DNA of 64,000 nt from assembly GCF_008642375.1 (NCBI RefSeq), contig NZ_CP029194.1, forward strand, positions 4,944,501 through 5,008,500. The letters run 5' to 3'. Of this stretch, positions 8,518 through 16,900 are shown in pieces. The stretch's first letter is position 1. Each line of letters starts with the position of its first letter. The notes beneath the pieces were generated by a model. The model saw nothing but the letters and a program-made list of their open reading frames with translations, had not been told where the DNA came from and searched no databases. A program made the translations under genes and the position numbers. This DNA comes from Streptomyces venezuelae (GTDB lineage Bacteria > Actinomycetota > Actinomycetes > Streptomycetales > Streptomycetaceae).

Positions 8518-10395
8518 TCAGTCGGGCGGCGGTGTCACGTAGCGGTAGACGATCGCGTCGCCGTTGTCGTAGACCTTCGTGAAGCCCGGCGCGCCCGACA
8601 GCACGGACTGGAGCCGCTCCGGGACGTCGGCGGGCAGTACTCCGGTGACGTAGAGGTTCATGTCCTGGGCGCGGGAGAGCACGATGTACGCGGGCCTCTT
8701 CTCGGTGGCGCCGAAGACGTAGCCCTCCACCCCGTCCAGCGGGTGGCGCACCAGCTCCTGCAACTCGTCCTTCTCCTGGTAGGCCAGCTGGACCCGGAGG
8801 TGTTTCTCGTAGTCCACGTCGAGGTCGGGCACGTCCTCGGTGAGCGTGACGAGCGTCGAGCCCGGTGGGGCGTGCTCGATCACGTAACGGGCGGCGGCGA
8901 CCTCCTTGAGGGTGTACTGGTTCAGGGCCTCCTTGCCGTAGTAGCCGAAGACCAGTGCGCCGAACATGGCCAGGAGGAGGGGGCAGACGGCGAGGGTGCG
9001 CGGGACGTGGCGCCGGTCGCCCGGTGGCAGCAGGAGCGCAGCCACCAGGAACGCGGCGGCGGGCAGCGCGAAGAGGTAGGCCCGGAAGAGCATTTCGCCG
9101 CCGTAGGCGTTGACGGCGAGCAGCGGCAGCGGGGCCGCGGCCAGCAGGGGCAGGCCGGTGCGCCGGGTCCACCGGCGGACCAGGAGACCGGCCAGGGCCA
9201 GGACGGCGACCGCCGCCGACAGGCCGCGGTCGACCCAGGACAGCAGGATCTGCCCCGGAGCGGCGTTGCCCAGGGCGGCCAGTCCGGAGGAGACGTTCTT
9301 GTCGGGCTCGGTGAGCGAATCGATGAGGTTGCTGATGTTGACGGAGATGTACGACCGGGCCACGGTGGCGTCCCAGGCGGCGGTGAGGACGACCGCGGCG
9401 ATCAGTACCGGCAGCGCGAGCCGGCGGCTGCGGCGGGGCAGGGACAGCAGAGCCATGGCGCTGATCAGCATCAGTGGCGTCAGCGGGTGCGAGATCACGA
9501 TCGCGGCCACGATGACCACGACCACCACGAAGAGCCCGGGTGGCCAGCCGGTTCGCCGCTGTGGACCGGGGCGGGGGAGCGCGTCCGACGCCGCCTCCGA
9601 CGCCGCCTTCGGCGCCGCTGTCGCCGAGGACGCCGCCGCCGCGGCGGGCGGCGGCAGCTGCCGGAAGAGGAGGGCGACGACGGTCATGAACAGCAGGAAG
9701 GCGAAGGACTGTGGTGCGAAGTAGTCCTGGCCCACCCAGGAGCAGCTGTAGTAGATCCAGACCGCGCCCCAGACGAGCCGCCGGTCGCGGGTGACGGACC
9801 GGTACAGCAGGAGCAGCGGGGCGAGCAGCAGGGCGTTGGCGAAGGGGGGTGTCCAGGAGGCGTACCCGACGCTCGAATCGAGTCCGGTTGTCTGCAGGAA
9901 CAGCGCGTGGAGCTGGAAGAAGCCCGGCCAGTCGTTGTAGACGGAGAACTTGCGCGCGTTCGGCACCTCGCCGCCGTGCCGGATCATCGCGTCGATGACC
10001 GCCAGGTGTTTCCAGGCCCAGGAGTAGCGCAGGGTCGGGTAGAGGAGGGTGGGGGTCGCGTGGAGCAGGGCGATGAGCGTGAGGACGTAGCCGGTCAGCC
10101 AGGCGCTGTGGGTGCGACGGTCGGTGAGGGCCAGGCAGAAACCCAGTGTGAGCAGGGCGGCCGCCACCCAGAAGAGCGGCGGCAGCACCTGGAGGAGTCC
10201 GAGGTCGCGCATCCGGTCGAGCGGGACCGAGCGCAGCGACAGCAGCCAGAGGACGAGGGACACGGGCAGGATCAGGCGCGACGCCCAGACGCGGAGGGCG
10301 GCGGACCGGGTACGGGATCCGCTGCCCGGGACGGGGGCCCGGCGGTGGTGCCCGCTCACCGGAACACGTCCATGACCTGTTCGACGGGACCGCAC
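8518..10395 (-). CDS. Large multi-pass membrane protein, GT-C-like
   Basis: 625-residue membrane protein with a dozen or so hydrophobic segments and a soluble C-terminal domain of roughly 130 residues. The pattern resembles GT-C glycosyltransferases, which use polyprenyl-phosphate sugars outside the membrane. No catalytic motif is certain; acidic residues in the first extracytoplasmic loop region (FSVYNDWPGFF) are candidates. An Ala-rich loop near residue 250 (AAAAASSATAAPKAASEAAS) interrupts the membrane part. The start is uncertain: GTG 10395 gives the longest product, and an in-frame GTG 33 bases downstream is also possible. It diverges from the ATP-grasp gene. Confidence 0.65.
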   Translation of the reverse strand: MRSRRTGHGRVPVSGHHRRAPVPGSGSRTRSAALRVWASRLILPVSLVLWLLSLRSVPLDRMRDLGLLQVLPPLFWVAAALLTLGFCLALTDRRTHSAWLTGYVLTLIALLHATPTLLYPTLRYSWAWKHLAVIDAMIRHGGEVPNARKFSVYNDWPGFFQLHALFLQTTGLDSSVGYASWTPPFANALLLAPLLLLYRSVTRDRRLVWGAVWIYYSCSWVGQDYFAPQSFAFLLFMTVVALLFRQLPPPAAAAASSATAAPKAASEAASDALPRPGPQRRTGWPPGLFVVVVVIVAAIVISHPLTPLMLISAMALLSLPRRSRRLALPVLIAAVVLTAAWDATVARSYISVNISNLIDSLTEPDKNVSSGLAALGNAAPGQILLSWVDRGLSAAVAVLALAGLLVRRWTRRTGLPLLAAAPLPLLAVNAYGGEMLFRAYLFALPAAAFLVAALLLPPGDRRHVPRTLAVCPLLLAMFGALVFGYYGKEALNQYTLKEVAAARYVIEHAPPGSTLVTLTEDVPDLDVDYEKHLRVQLAYQEKDELQELVRHPLDGVEGYVFGATEKRPAYIVLSRAQDMNLYVTGVLPADVPERLQSVLSGAPGFTKVYDNGDAIVYRYVTPPPD

Positions 10396-10499
10396 CTTCC
10401 AGTAAGCCGCGAAAGGGACATTATGGTGTGATTCTAGAACGCCCCTTGCTGCGGGGCCTGATGAGCCATCGGGCCTCGGGGGCCGCCGAAGGGAGAGCC

Positions 10500-11759
10500 G
10501 TGAGCCCGCGTGCGCCGGACGATCCGCTCCTCGATCCGGTGGTGCCCGCGCTCCTCGCCAAGGTCGGCCGCTACCCCCAGCACCACGGCGGGCTCGGTGT
10601 CGTCCGCACCCTCGGCCGGGCCGGTGTCACCGTCCACGCCGTCGTCGAGGACCGGCTCACCCCGGTCGCCCTCTCCCGCCACCTGTCCCGCGCCTTCGTC
10701 CGGCCGACGACCGGCCTGGAGCGGCAGGACGCGCTGGTCACGGCCCTTCTCGACATCGGCCGGTCCGTCGGCACGCGCTGCGTCCCCGTGCCGACCGACG
10801 ACGAGGCCGCGATCCTGTTCGCCGAGCACTTCGAGACCCTGTCCGAGTGCTTCCTGCTGCCCCGGGTGCCTCCGGCCCTCCCGCGGCTGCTGGCCGGGAA
10901 GGCGAGCCTCAACGTGCTCTGCGAGGAGCTGGGGTTCGCCTCGCCGCGCACCAGAGCGCCCGTCACCCGCGACGAACTCGTCGACGCGGGGCGTGAGCTG
11001 GGCTTCCCCGTCGTCCTGAAGAACCGCGACGCGTGGACCAGGCTGCGGAACCCGGCCGTGGGCGGCACCACCGCGGTCCGCGACGAGCGCGACCTCCTGG
11101 AACGGTTCGAGCCGGGCATCCTGCCCCCGCTCCTGGTGCAGGAGTACATCCCCAGGGAGTGGGCGGAGGACTGGATCACCCACCTGTACTGCGGCACCGG
11201 TGGCGAGGCCCGGGTCGCCTTCACCGGCCTGAAGCTGCGCTCCTGGCCGCCGTACGCCGGGGTGACGACCCGGGCCGTGGCGCTGGGCAACCCCACGCTC
11301 GTGAAGCTGGCCGCGGACCTGTGCCGCCGGATCGGCTACAGCGGCGCGGCGGACCTCGACTGGCGCTACGACCGCCGCGACGAGCGCTACAAGCTGGTCG
11401 ACTTCAATCCGCGGACCGGCGCGCAGTTCCGGCTGTTCGAGAACGTCGCGGGTGTGGACGTCGTACGGGCCATGCACCTCGACCTGACGGGCCGTGACGT
11501 GCCGCAGGGCCCGCAGGTCGACGGGCGGGTGTTCGTGGCGGGGCAGCTCGACCTGCCGTCGGTGCTGGCGTGGCTGCGCGAGGAGCACCGGCTCCCGTCC
11601 GCCCTGCTGCCGGGGCCGGAGGCCGAGCGCGCCTGGCTCAGCCGTGAGGACCCGCTGCCGGCCGCGGTCGAGGCGGTCCGGTTCCTCGGCGCCGTGGCCC
11701 GCCGCGTCGGGCGGGACGTGCGGGCCAGGACCGCGCGGGGGCCGGTCTGGTCGCGCTAG
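10500..11759 (+). CDS. ATP-grasp superfamily ligase
   Basis: 419-residue ATP-grasp enzyme, a class that joins a carboxylate to an amine or thiol through an acyl phosphate. An N-terminal pre-ATP-grasp domain (LGVVRTLGRAGVTVHAVVED) is followed by the ATP-binding lid region (GFPVVLKNRD, LLVQEYIP) and the metal site LVDFNPRTGAQFRLF, in which D and N bind Mg2+. I chose GTG 10500 because GGGAGAG lies just upstream. An in-frame GTG at 10428 would add 24 residues. Next to a kinase-like gene and a FemAB-like gene, it may attach an amino acid or similar group to the surface glycan. Substrate unknown. Confidence 0.8.
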   Translation: MSPRAPDDPLLDPVVPALLAKVGRYPQHHGGLGVVRTLGRAGVTVHAVVEDRLTPVALSRHLSRAFVRPTTGLERQDALVTALLDIGRSVGTRCVPVPTDDEAAILFAEHFETLSECFLLPRVPPALPRLLAGKASLNVLCEELGFASPRTRAPVTRDELVDAGRELGFPVVLKNRDAWTRLRNPAVGGTTAVRDERDLLERFEPGILPPLLVQEYIPREWAEDWITHLYCGTGGEARVAFTGLKLRSWPPYAGVTTRAVALGNPTLVKLAADLCRRIGYSGAADLDWRYDRRDERYKLVDFNPRTGAQFRLFENVAGVDVVRAMHLDLTGRDVPQGPQVDGRVFVAGQLDLPSVLAWLREEHRLPSALLPGPEAERAWLSREDPLPAAVEAVRFLGAVARRVGRDVRARTARGPVWSR

Positions 11760-11827
11760 AGTGAAATATCCGCATTTGTTCGACGAATGCGACGCCTCGA
11801 TGACCTGACGGCCGACGACTCGACGGG

Positions 11828-11883
11828 CCGATGACCCGACTGGCCGATGACTCGACTGGCCGACAGCCCGACAGCCCGACAGC
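11828..11883. repeat. Short tandem repeats between two genes
   Basis: Two near-identical 16-mers (CCGATGACCCGACTGG and CCGATGACTCGACTGG) are followed by three copies of the 8-mer CCGACAGC. They fill most of the 155-bp gap between the ATP-grasp and kinase-like genes. All units share a CCGA-start theme, which suggests slippage-driven growth. No hairpin of note forms. Function unknown; probably non-coding. Confidence 0.7.
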
Positions 11884-11914
11884 CCGACGGTTCGATGCGT
11901 GGCCGGGAGGATCC

Positions 11915-13003
11915 GTGGACACCGCTCTCCCCCGGACCGTGCCGGGGGAGCGGCCCGCCCCCGGACGTGCGGGATGGAGCAGTCTCCTGCCCCTCGATCC
12001 GAACCCGATGCTGACCCGCCCGTCCGACCTGGTGCGTGCCCACCGCCTCGCCGGACTGCTGCGCGGCGGGAACGTCCGCTTCCGCGATCTCCACCGGCTG
12101 GAGCGGACCGTTTCCGACCTGCTGGTCTTCCGACTGGAGGACCGGGCCGCGGATCCCCTCGTGATCAAGCACCCGCGCAGCGCCCGCGCCGCCGGATCCC
12201 TCACCCACGGCTGCGCGGCCCTGCGCGAGCTGGCCGAGGACGACCGCGTCCGGGAGTGGCGACGGCTGCTGCCGCCCGCCGAGGAGCTGCGGTACGAAGG
12301 CCGGCTGGTGCTCGTGGCCGAGCGCTGCCTGCCGGGCGTCGAGGCCGACGTACTCCTCCGGCGCACACCCGGCAGGACCCTGCCCCTGGCCGTCGCGGCG
12401 CTGGACACCGTCGCGGCCCTGCACCGCGCGACCGGACGCCCGGAGCGCGCCGAGCGCAGGACCGCCGACTGGGTGGACACCCGCCTCGCCGTCCTGGCCG
12501 CGGAGGTCCCCTGGTGCGCCGGGGCACGTGGCGCATCCGCCGTACGAGCCCTGCGGGACCGCCTCCACGGCGGACTGGCCGGGCGCACCCTCACCACCGC
12601 CTGGACCCACGGCGACTACCACCCCGGGAACATCCTGGTCGACGAGGAGAGCGGAGCACTGTCCGGAGTGATCGACTGGGCGGACGCGCGCCCCGACGGG
12701 CCGTGCGCCGTCGACTCCTACCTCTTCGTCCTCACCCTGCGGCAGCAGCGCGAGCGGCGGGAGCTGGGGCGGATCGTGGCCGAGGCCGTGCGCCGCGGCG
12801 GCCTGCTGCCCGAGGACCGGGACCTGCTCGCCCACTCCGACGTCCCGCCCCCCGGCGAGGAGGCCGACGAGGCCCTCCTGCCGCTGCTCACCTGGCTGTG
12901 GCACGTGGCGGGGAACGCGGCCAAGTCCGCGCGCTACGGGCGCAGCCGCCGCTGGGTGACCGGGAACGTGGTGCCGGTCCTCACCGAGGTGGCGCGCCGG
13001 TGA
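11915..13003 (+). CDS. Aminoglycoside-phosphotransferase-like (APH) kinase
   Basis: 362-residue protein of the APH/choline-kinase fold. WTHGDYHPGNILVDEE (about residues 228-243) is the catalytic loop with the general-base Asp and metal-binding Asn. SGVIDWADA carries the DFG-equivalent Asp. LVIKHPRS supplies the likely ATP-binding lysine. GTG 11915 has GGGAGG 4 bases upstream. The stop overlaps the start region of the next gene. In a polysaccharide locus it may phosphorylate a sugar or a carrier; drug resistance is not implied by the context. Specificity unknown. Confidence 0.8.
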   Translation: MDTALPRTVPGERPAPGRAGWSSLLPLDPNPMLTRPSDLVRAHRLAGLLRGGNVRFRDLHRLERTVSDLLVFRLEDRAADPLVIKHPRSARAAGSLTHGCAALRELAEDDRVREWRRLLPPAEELRYEGRLVLVAERCLPGVEADVLLRRTPGRTLPLAVAALDTVAALHRATGRPERAERRTADWVDTRLAVLAAEVPWCAGARGASAVRALRDRLHGGLAGRTLTTAWTHGDYHPGNILVDEESGALSGVIDWADARPDGPCAVDSYLFVLTLRQQRERRELGRIVAEAVRRGGLLPEDRDLLAHSDVPPPGEEADEALLPLLTWLWHVAGNAAKSARYGRSRRWVTGNVVPVLTEVARR

Positions 13004-13038
13004 GCCGGGGGGCGCAGAGCAGGGAGGAGGTGGGCACG

Positions 13039-14118
13039 GTGGAGGTCCTCGACCGGACCACCAGGGCGGGCCCGGTACGGGTGACGACCCCGGCGCCGCG
13101 CGAGGAGTGGTGGCGGCTGGCCGAGGAGGACCCGGCCACGCTCGTCACCCAGACGCCGACCTGGCTCGACTGCCTCTGCGCGACGGGACCCTACGAGGAC
13201 GCCAGCCGGCTGTACGCGTTCGAGGGCGGCCGACGGGTCGTCGTCCCCCTCGCCCGGCGGCGCGGACTGCCCGGACGGCTGACCGCCGAGGAGTCCTGGC
13301 CGTCCGGCTGGGGCATCGGCGGACCGCTGGCGGCCCCGGGCACCCCCGACGACGAGGAGGCCCTCGTCGTCCTCGGCGACCTGGCCCGGCGCCCGGCACT
13401 GCGGGTCGGCGTGCGGTTCGGCCCGGAGGCAGACCCGGCGTGGACCTCCGCCGCGCCTCCGGACTTCGCCACCGAGGCCCTGACGACGTACGTGCTGGAC
13501 CTGGGCGGAGGCTTCGACGAGGTCTGGCAGCACCGCTTCCACCAACGGGTGAGGCGGGACGCGCGCAAGGCGGAGCGCTCCGCCGTCGAGGTGGAGGTCG
13601 ACCGCGAGGGCCGGCTGGTGGGGGAGTTCTACGGACTGTACGAGACGTCCATGCTGCGCTGGGCCGGGCAGCAGCACGAGCCGAGGGCGCTCGCCCGGCT
13701 GCGCCAGTCCAGGGCGTTCCCCCGGCGGTACCTGGAGGAGGTCGCCGACCGGTTCGGCGCCTCGTGCGCCGTCTACCTGGCCCGGGTCGGCGGGGAGCCG
13801 GCCGCCGGTGTGGTGGTGCTGTCGTACGGGGACCGGGCCAAGTACTGGCGCGGTGCGATGGACCGGGCCCTGGCGCATCCGGTGCGGGCGAACTTCCTGC
13901 TGCAGCGGCGCGCGATCGAGGACGCGTGCTCCGAGGGCCTGCGGGCCTACGTCATGGGCGACTCCCGCCCGGGCTCCTCGCTCGCGCGCTTCAAGGAGGG
14001 CTTCGGGGCCGAAGGGCGCCCCTCCCTCCGCTACCGCCGCGAACGCCTTCCCCTCACCGAGGCGGACCGCCTCCTGAAGAGCACGGCCAAACGGCTGCTG
14101 CGCTTCCGGGACGCCTGA
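13039..14118 (+). CDS. FemAB/GNAT-type acyl- or aminoacyl-transferase
   Basis: About 359 residues of the GNAT_6/FemAB-like fold, two GNAT-like halves. QHRFHQRVRRDARKAER and LARVGGEPAAGVVVLSYGDRAKYWRGAMD match the pattern in which one substrate is an acyl or aminoacyl donor. Proteins of this type occur in exopolysaccharide clusters and in peptidoglycan bridge synthesis. GTG 13039 is favoured by GGAGG 8 bases upstream. GTG 13000 would overlap the previous stop (GTGA) and add 13 residues. With the ATP-grasp and APH-like genes it forms a likely three-gene unit that decorates the glycan. Confidence 0.7.
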   Translation: MEVLDRTTRAGPVRVTTPAPREEWWRLAEEDPATLVTQTPTWLDCLCATGPYEDASRLYAFEGGRRVVVPLARRRGLPGRLTAEESWPSGWGIGGPLAAPGTPDDEEALVVLGDLARRPALRVGVRFGPEADPAWTSAAPPDFATEALTTYVLDLGGGFDEVWQHRFHQRVRRDARKAERSAVEVEVDREGRLVGEFYGLYETSMLRWAGQQHEPRALARLRQSRAFPRRYLEEVADRFGASCAVYLARVGGEPAAGVVVLSYGDRAKYWRGAMDRALAHPVRANFLLQRRAIEDACSEGLRAYVMGDSRPGSSLARFKEGFGAEGRPSLRYRRERLPLTEADRLLKSTAKRLLRFRDA

Positions 14119-14133
14119 CCGGGACGCCCGGCC

Positions 14134-14181
14134 GGGATGCCGGGCCGGGATGCCGGGCCCGGACGCCCGCCGGGGCGGGCG
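14134..14181. terminator. Direct repeats and hairpin after the FemAB-like gene
   Basis: Two tandem copies of GGGATGCCGGGCC (14134-14146 and 14147-14159) are followed by CGCCCGC-CGGG-GCGGGCG (about 14164-14181), a GC-rich hairpin without a T run. It lies between the end of the glycan-modification trio and ubiX, and could end transcription of the former. Confidence 0.45.
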
Positions 14182-14234
14182 GCGAGGGTGCCGTGCCCAG
14201 GCCCGCTTTTTCCTGGCCGGATAGGCTCTCTGTC

Positions 14235-14921
14235 GTGGAGTCGCAGGAATTGAAGAGTCGTCGGCCCTGGATCGTGGGGGTTTCCGGCGCGTCGGGCACC
14301 CCGTACGCCGCCGCCGTCCTGAGGGGGCTGCTCGCCGCCGGGGAGAGCGTCGACCTCGTCGTGTCGCGGGCCTCGCGGCTCACGCTCCTCGACGAGACGG
14401 GCATCTCCTTCCGGGACGCGCACTGGCGCGAGGACCTGGCGACCTGGCTGGCGCGGGGCGCCGACGGGAAGCCCGGCACGTTCGGCGTGTCGGCCTCGGA
14501 CCTGGCGGACGTGCGGTACTGGGCGGCCGGGGACCTGGCCGCGGGGCCGTCCTCGGGCTCGTACCCGGCGAAGGGGATGTTGGTGGTGCCGGCCTCGACC
14601 GCCGCGGTGGCGGGAGTGGCACTGGGGCTCTCGAAGGACCTGCTGCAGCGGGTCGCGAGCGTCACGCTGAAGGAGCGGCGGCCGCTGGTGGTCGCCGTGC
14701 GGGAGACCCCGCTGACCGGTCAGACGCTCAAGCACATGGTGACGCTGGACGAGGCGGGCGCCGTGGTGCTGCCCGCCTCTCCGGCGTTCTACGCGGGGGC
14801 GACGCACATCCAGGACCTGGTGGACTTCGTCGCCGGGCGGGTGCTGGACGCGGCACGGGTGCCGCACCGGCTGTACCGCCGCTGGGAGGGAGAGCTGGGT
14901 GCTGCTCTCCGGGCTGATTAG
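14235..14921 (+). CDS. ubiX: UbiX-family flavin prenyltransferase
   Basis: 228-residue UbiX-type enzyme. The family makes prenylated FMN, the cofactor of UbiD decarboxylases, and in Streptomyces it accompanies menaquinone genes of the futalosine route. Motifs are IVGVSGASGTPYAAAVLRGL (flavin phosphate loop), VPASTAAVAGVALGLSKDLLQRVASVTLKERR and VVAVRETPLT. It lacks a signal peptide, so it is cytosolic. GTG 14235 is the best start. The stop overlaps the end of a small convergent gene by 2 bases. Its partner UbiD and prenyltransferase are not in this window. A role in menaquinone synthesis is inferred from mqnE about 0.75 kb away. Confidence 0.85.
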   Translation: MESQELKSRRPWIVGVSGASGTPYAAAVLRGLLAAGESVDLVVSRASRLTLLDETGISFRDAHWREDLATWLARGADGKPGTFGVSASDLADVRYWAAGDLAAGPSSGSYPAKGMLVVPASTAAVAGVALGLSKDLLQRVASVTLKERRPLVVAVRETPLTGQTLKHMVTLDEAGAVVLPASPAFYAGATHIQDLVDFVAGRVLDAARVPHRLYRRWEGELGAALRAD

Positions 14922-15052
14922 CGCTTCTTGGCGTGCTTCTTCGCGGCGCGCTTCGAGGCGGAGACCGACTGGTGGGCACGCGAGCGGTTGGCCTGTTCCT
15001 GCAGCTCGCGCATACGGGCGTAGGCCATCTCGATCGTGTACACGGTGAACAC
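14918..15052 (-). CDS. Small basic protein, unknown function
   Basis: Short minus-strand gene of about 41-44 codons. The product contains IEMAYARMRELQEQANRSRA followed by a Lys/Arg-rich tail ending KRAAKKHAKKR. CAGGAG lies just upstream of the possible GTG starts at 15052 and 15043. It sits tail-to-tail with ubiX and diverges from the Lrp gene. The basic tail suggests nucleic-acid or ribosome contact, which is speculation. I do not recognise it from a named family. Confidence 0.6.
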   Translation of the reverse strand: MFTVYTIEMAYARMRELQEQANRSRAHQSVSASKRAAKKHAKKR

Positions 15053-15089
15053 CACTCCTGAAAGATCGTCTTTGATCTGCTAAAAGATT

Positions 15090-15109
15090 CACAGGGCGTC
15101 TTCCCTGTG
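15090..15109. promoter_or_regulatory. Inverted repeat in the divergent gap before the Lrp gene
   Basis: CACAGGG-N6-CCCTGTG is a perfect 7-bp inverted repeat within an AT-richer patch of the 116-bp divergent region. It could be a binding site for the Lrp/AsnC protein or part of the leader of the small basic protein. No stronger claim is possible. Confidence 0.35.
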
Positions 15110-15168
15110 TACCTTAGATTCTATACCTAAACTCGCGGTATCGCTGGACAATGGAAGGCTTCATACCT

Positions 15169-15624
15169 ATGGACGCCGTGGACAGGCAGCTCATCCAGGC
15201 TCTGCGTGAGAACGGTCGTGCCTCGTACGCCGAGCTCGGCCGGCTCGTCGGGCTCTCCGGCCCCTCCGTCACCGACCGCATCAACCGTCTTGAGGCGGCC
15301 GGAGTCATCACGGGCTACCGCGCCACCGTCGACGCCGCCTCGCTCGGCCTCGGCGTCACCGCCCTCATCGGCATCTCCCTCTCCGACGCCGCCGACCACG
15401 AGGACGTGGCCCGCCGGCTCAAGGACCTCGCGGAGATCGAGGACTGCTGGTTCATCGCCGGCGACGACTCGTTCATGCTCAAGGTCCGCGTCAGCGACGT
15501 CGACGGCCTGGAGAAGACGATCCGCCGCCTCAGCGGCACGAAGGGCGTCTCCCGCACCCGTACGACGATCGTGCTCTCCACCAAGTGGGAGAACCGGGTC
15601 GGGGACCTGCCCGAAGAGGGCTGA
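15169..15624 (+). CDS. Lrp/AsnC-family transcriptional regulator
   Basis: 151-residue Lrp/AsnC regulator. It has an N-terminal winged helix-turn-helix (DRQLIQALRENGRASYAELGRLVGLSGPSVTDRINRLEAAGVITGY) and a C-terminal RAM ligand-binding and oligomerisation domain. The ATG at 15169 has GGAAGG about 10 bases upstream; an in-frame ATG at 15151 adds 6 residues. Proteins of this family sense amino acids. The gene lies directly ahead of mqnE with a 49-bp gap, so it may regulate or be co-transcribed with it. The effector is unknown. Confidence 0.9.
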   Translation: MDAVDRQLIQALRENGRASYAELGRLVGLSGPSVTDRINRLEAAGVITGYRATVDAASLGLGVTALIGISLSDAADHEDVARRLKDLAEIEDCWFIAGDDSFMLKVRVSDVDGLEKTIRRLSGTKGVSRTRTTIVLSTKWENRVGDLPEEG

Positions 15625-15673
15625 GAGTACGGTGGTGAAGCCTGAAATCGGAGACAAAGGGAGGCGGCCGGAG

Positions 15674-16837
15674 ATGGACGCTGGGCTCAAGCGGGAGCTG
15701 GAGCAGAAGGTCCGGGACGGTGAGCGGCTGAGCCGTGAGGACGGCATCGCCCTGTACGAGTCCGACGACCTCGCCTGGCTCGGCGGGCTGGCCCACGAGG
15801 TCCGGACCCGCAAGAACGGCGACGTGGTGCACTTCAACGTCAACCGTCACCTCAACATGACGAACGTGTGCACCGCCTCCTGCGCCTACTGCTCCTTCCA
15901 GCGCAAGCCGGGTGAGAAGGACGCGTACACCATGCGCATCGAAGAGGCCGTGCGCCTCGCGAAGGCGATGGAGAACGAGAACCTCACCGAGCTGCACATC
16001 GTCAACGGGCTCCACCCCAACCTGCCCTGGCGGTACTACCCGCGCTCGCTCTCCGAGCTCAAGAAGGCCCTCCCGAACGTCTCCCTCAAGGCCTTCACGG
16101 CCACCGAGATCCACCACTTCGAGACGATCTCCGGGATGTCCGCCTCCGACATCCTCGACGAGCTGATCGAGGCCGGCCTGGAGTCGCTGACCGGCGGCGG
16201 CGCCGAGATCTTCGACTGGGAGGTCCGGCAGCACATCGTGGACCACCGCACCCACTGGGAGGACTGGTCCCGGATCCACCGCCTCGCGCACGCGAAGGGT
16301 CTCAAGACTCCGAGCACGATGCTGTACGGGCACATCGAGGAGCCCCGCCACCGCGTCGACCACGTGCTGCGGCTCCGCGAGCTCCAGGACGAGACCGGCG
16401 GCTTCCAGGTCTTCATCCCGCTGCGCTACCAGCACGACTTCGTCGACATGCAGGACGGCAAGGTCCGCAACAAGCTCCAGGCGCGCACGACCATGGCGAC
16501 CGGTGCCGAGGCCCTGAAGACCTTCGCGGTCTCCCGGCTGCTCTTCGACAACGTGCCGCACGTCAAGGTCTTCTGGGTCATGCACGGCGTCCAGACCGCG
16601 CAGCTGGCGCTCCAGCACGGCGCGGACGACATGGACGGCTCGGTCGTCGAGTACAAGATCACGCACGACGCCGACAACTACGGCACGCCGAACAAGCTGG
16701 GCCGCGAGGACCTGCTGGAGCTCATCCGTGACGCCGGCTTCCGCCCGGTCGAGCGGAACACGCGGTACGAGATCATCCGCGAGTACCCGGGCCCGGACGC
16801 GGACCGGCGCGAGACGCCGCAGTCGATGCGGTTCTGA
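15674..16837 (+). CDS. mqnE: Aminofutalosine synthase MqnE (radical SAM)
   Basis: 387-residue radical SAM enzyme of the futalosine menaquinone pathway. MqnE joins the product of MqnA to the adenosyl radical to give aminofutalosine. The iron-sulfur motif C66-x3-C70-x2-C73 reads CTASCAYC. Family sequences such as VNRHLNMTNVCTASC, ELHIVNGLHPNLPW, LTGGGAEIF and the C-terminal YGTPNKLGREDLLELIRDAGF are all present. The length is typical. ATG 15674 is preceded by GGGAGG about 10 bases upstream; GTG 15635 is an alternative that adds 13 residues. A strong hairpin terminator follows. The enzyme is cytosolic. Confidence 0.93.
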   Translation: MDAGLKRELEQKVRDGERLSREDGIALYESDDLAWLGGLAHEVRTRKNGDVVHFNVNRHLNMTNVCTASCAYCSFQRKPGEKDAYTMRIEEAVRLAKAMENENLTELHIVNGLHPNLPWRYYPRSLSELKKALPNVSLKAFTATEIHHFETISGMSASDILDELIEAGLESLTGGGAEIFDWEVRQHIVDHRTHWEDWSRIHRLAHAKGLKTPSTMLYGHIEEPRHRVDHVLRLRELQDETGGFQVFIPLRYQHDFVDMQDGKVRNKLQARTTMATGAEALKTFAVSRLLFDNVPHVKVFWVMHGVQTAQLALQHGADDMDGSVVEYKITHDADNYGTPNKLGREDLLELIRDAGFRPVERNTRYEIIREYPGPDADRRETPQSMRF

Positions 16838-16855
16838 CGTACGCGAGGCAGGAGG

Positions 16856-16887
16856 AAGGGCCGGCGGGATGTCTCCCGCCGGCCCTT
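16856..16887. terminator. Strong hairpin between mqnE and convergent GNAT gene
   Basis: A perfect 14-bp stem (AAGGGCCGGCGGGA at 16856-16869, its complement at 16874-16887) has a TGTC loop and a short T run (CTTTCC). It lies between two converging genes and probably serves both directions. Confidence 0.85.
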
Positions 16888-16900
16888 TCCCGTACCCCGG

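Noticed and set aside
10428..10499. GTG 10428 as the start of the ATP-grasp gene
   Set aside because: No ribosome site precedes it; GGGAGAG lies before GTG 10500. It remains an alternative.
11915..13003. Aminoglycoside resistance gene
   Set aside because: The APH fold is shared by many kinases; the context is glycan synthesis.
8518..14118. Exosortase/PEP-CTERM-type exopolysaccharide system
   Set aside because: FemAB-like and deacetylase genes fit, but no exosortase or chain-length genes are present.
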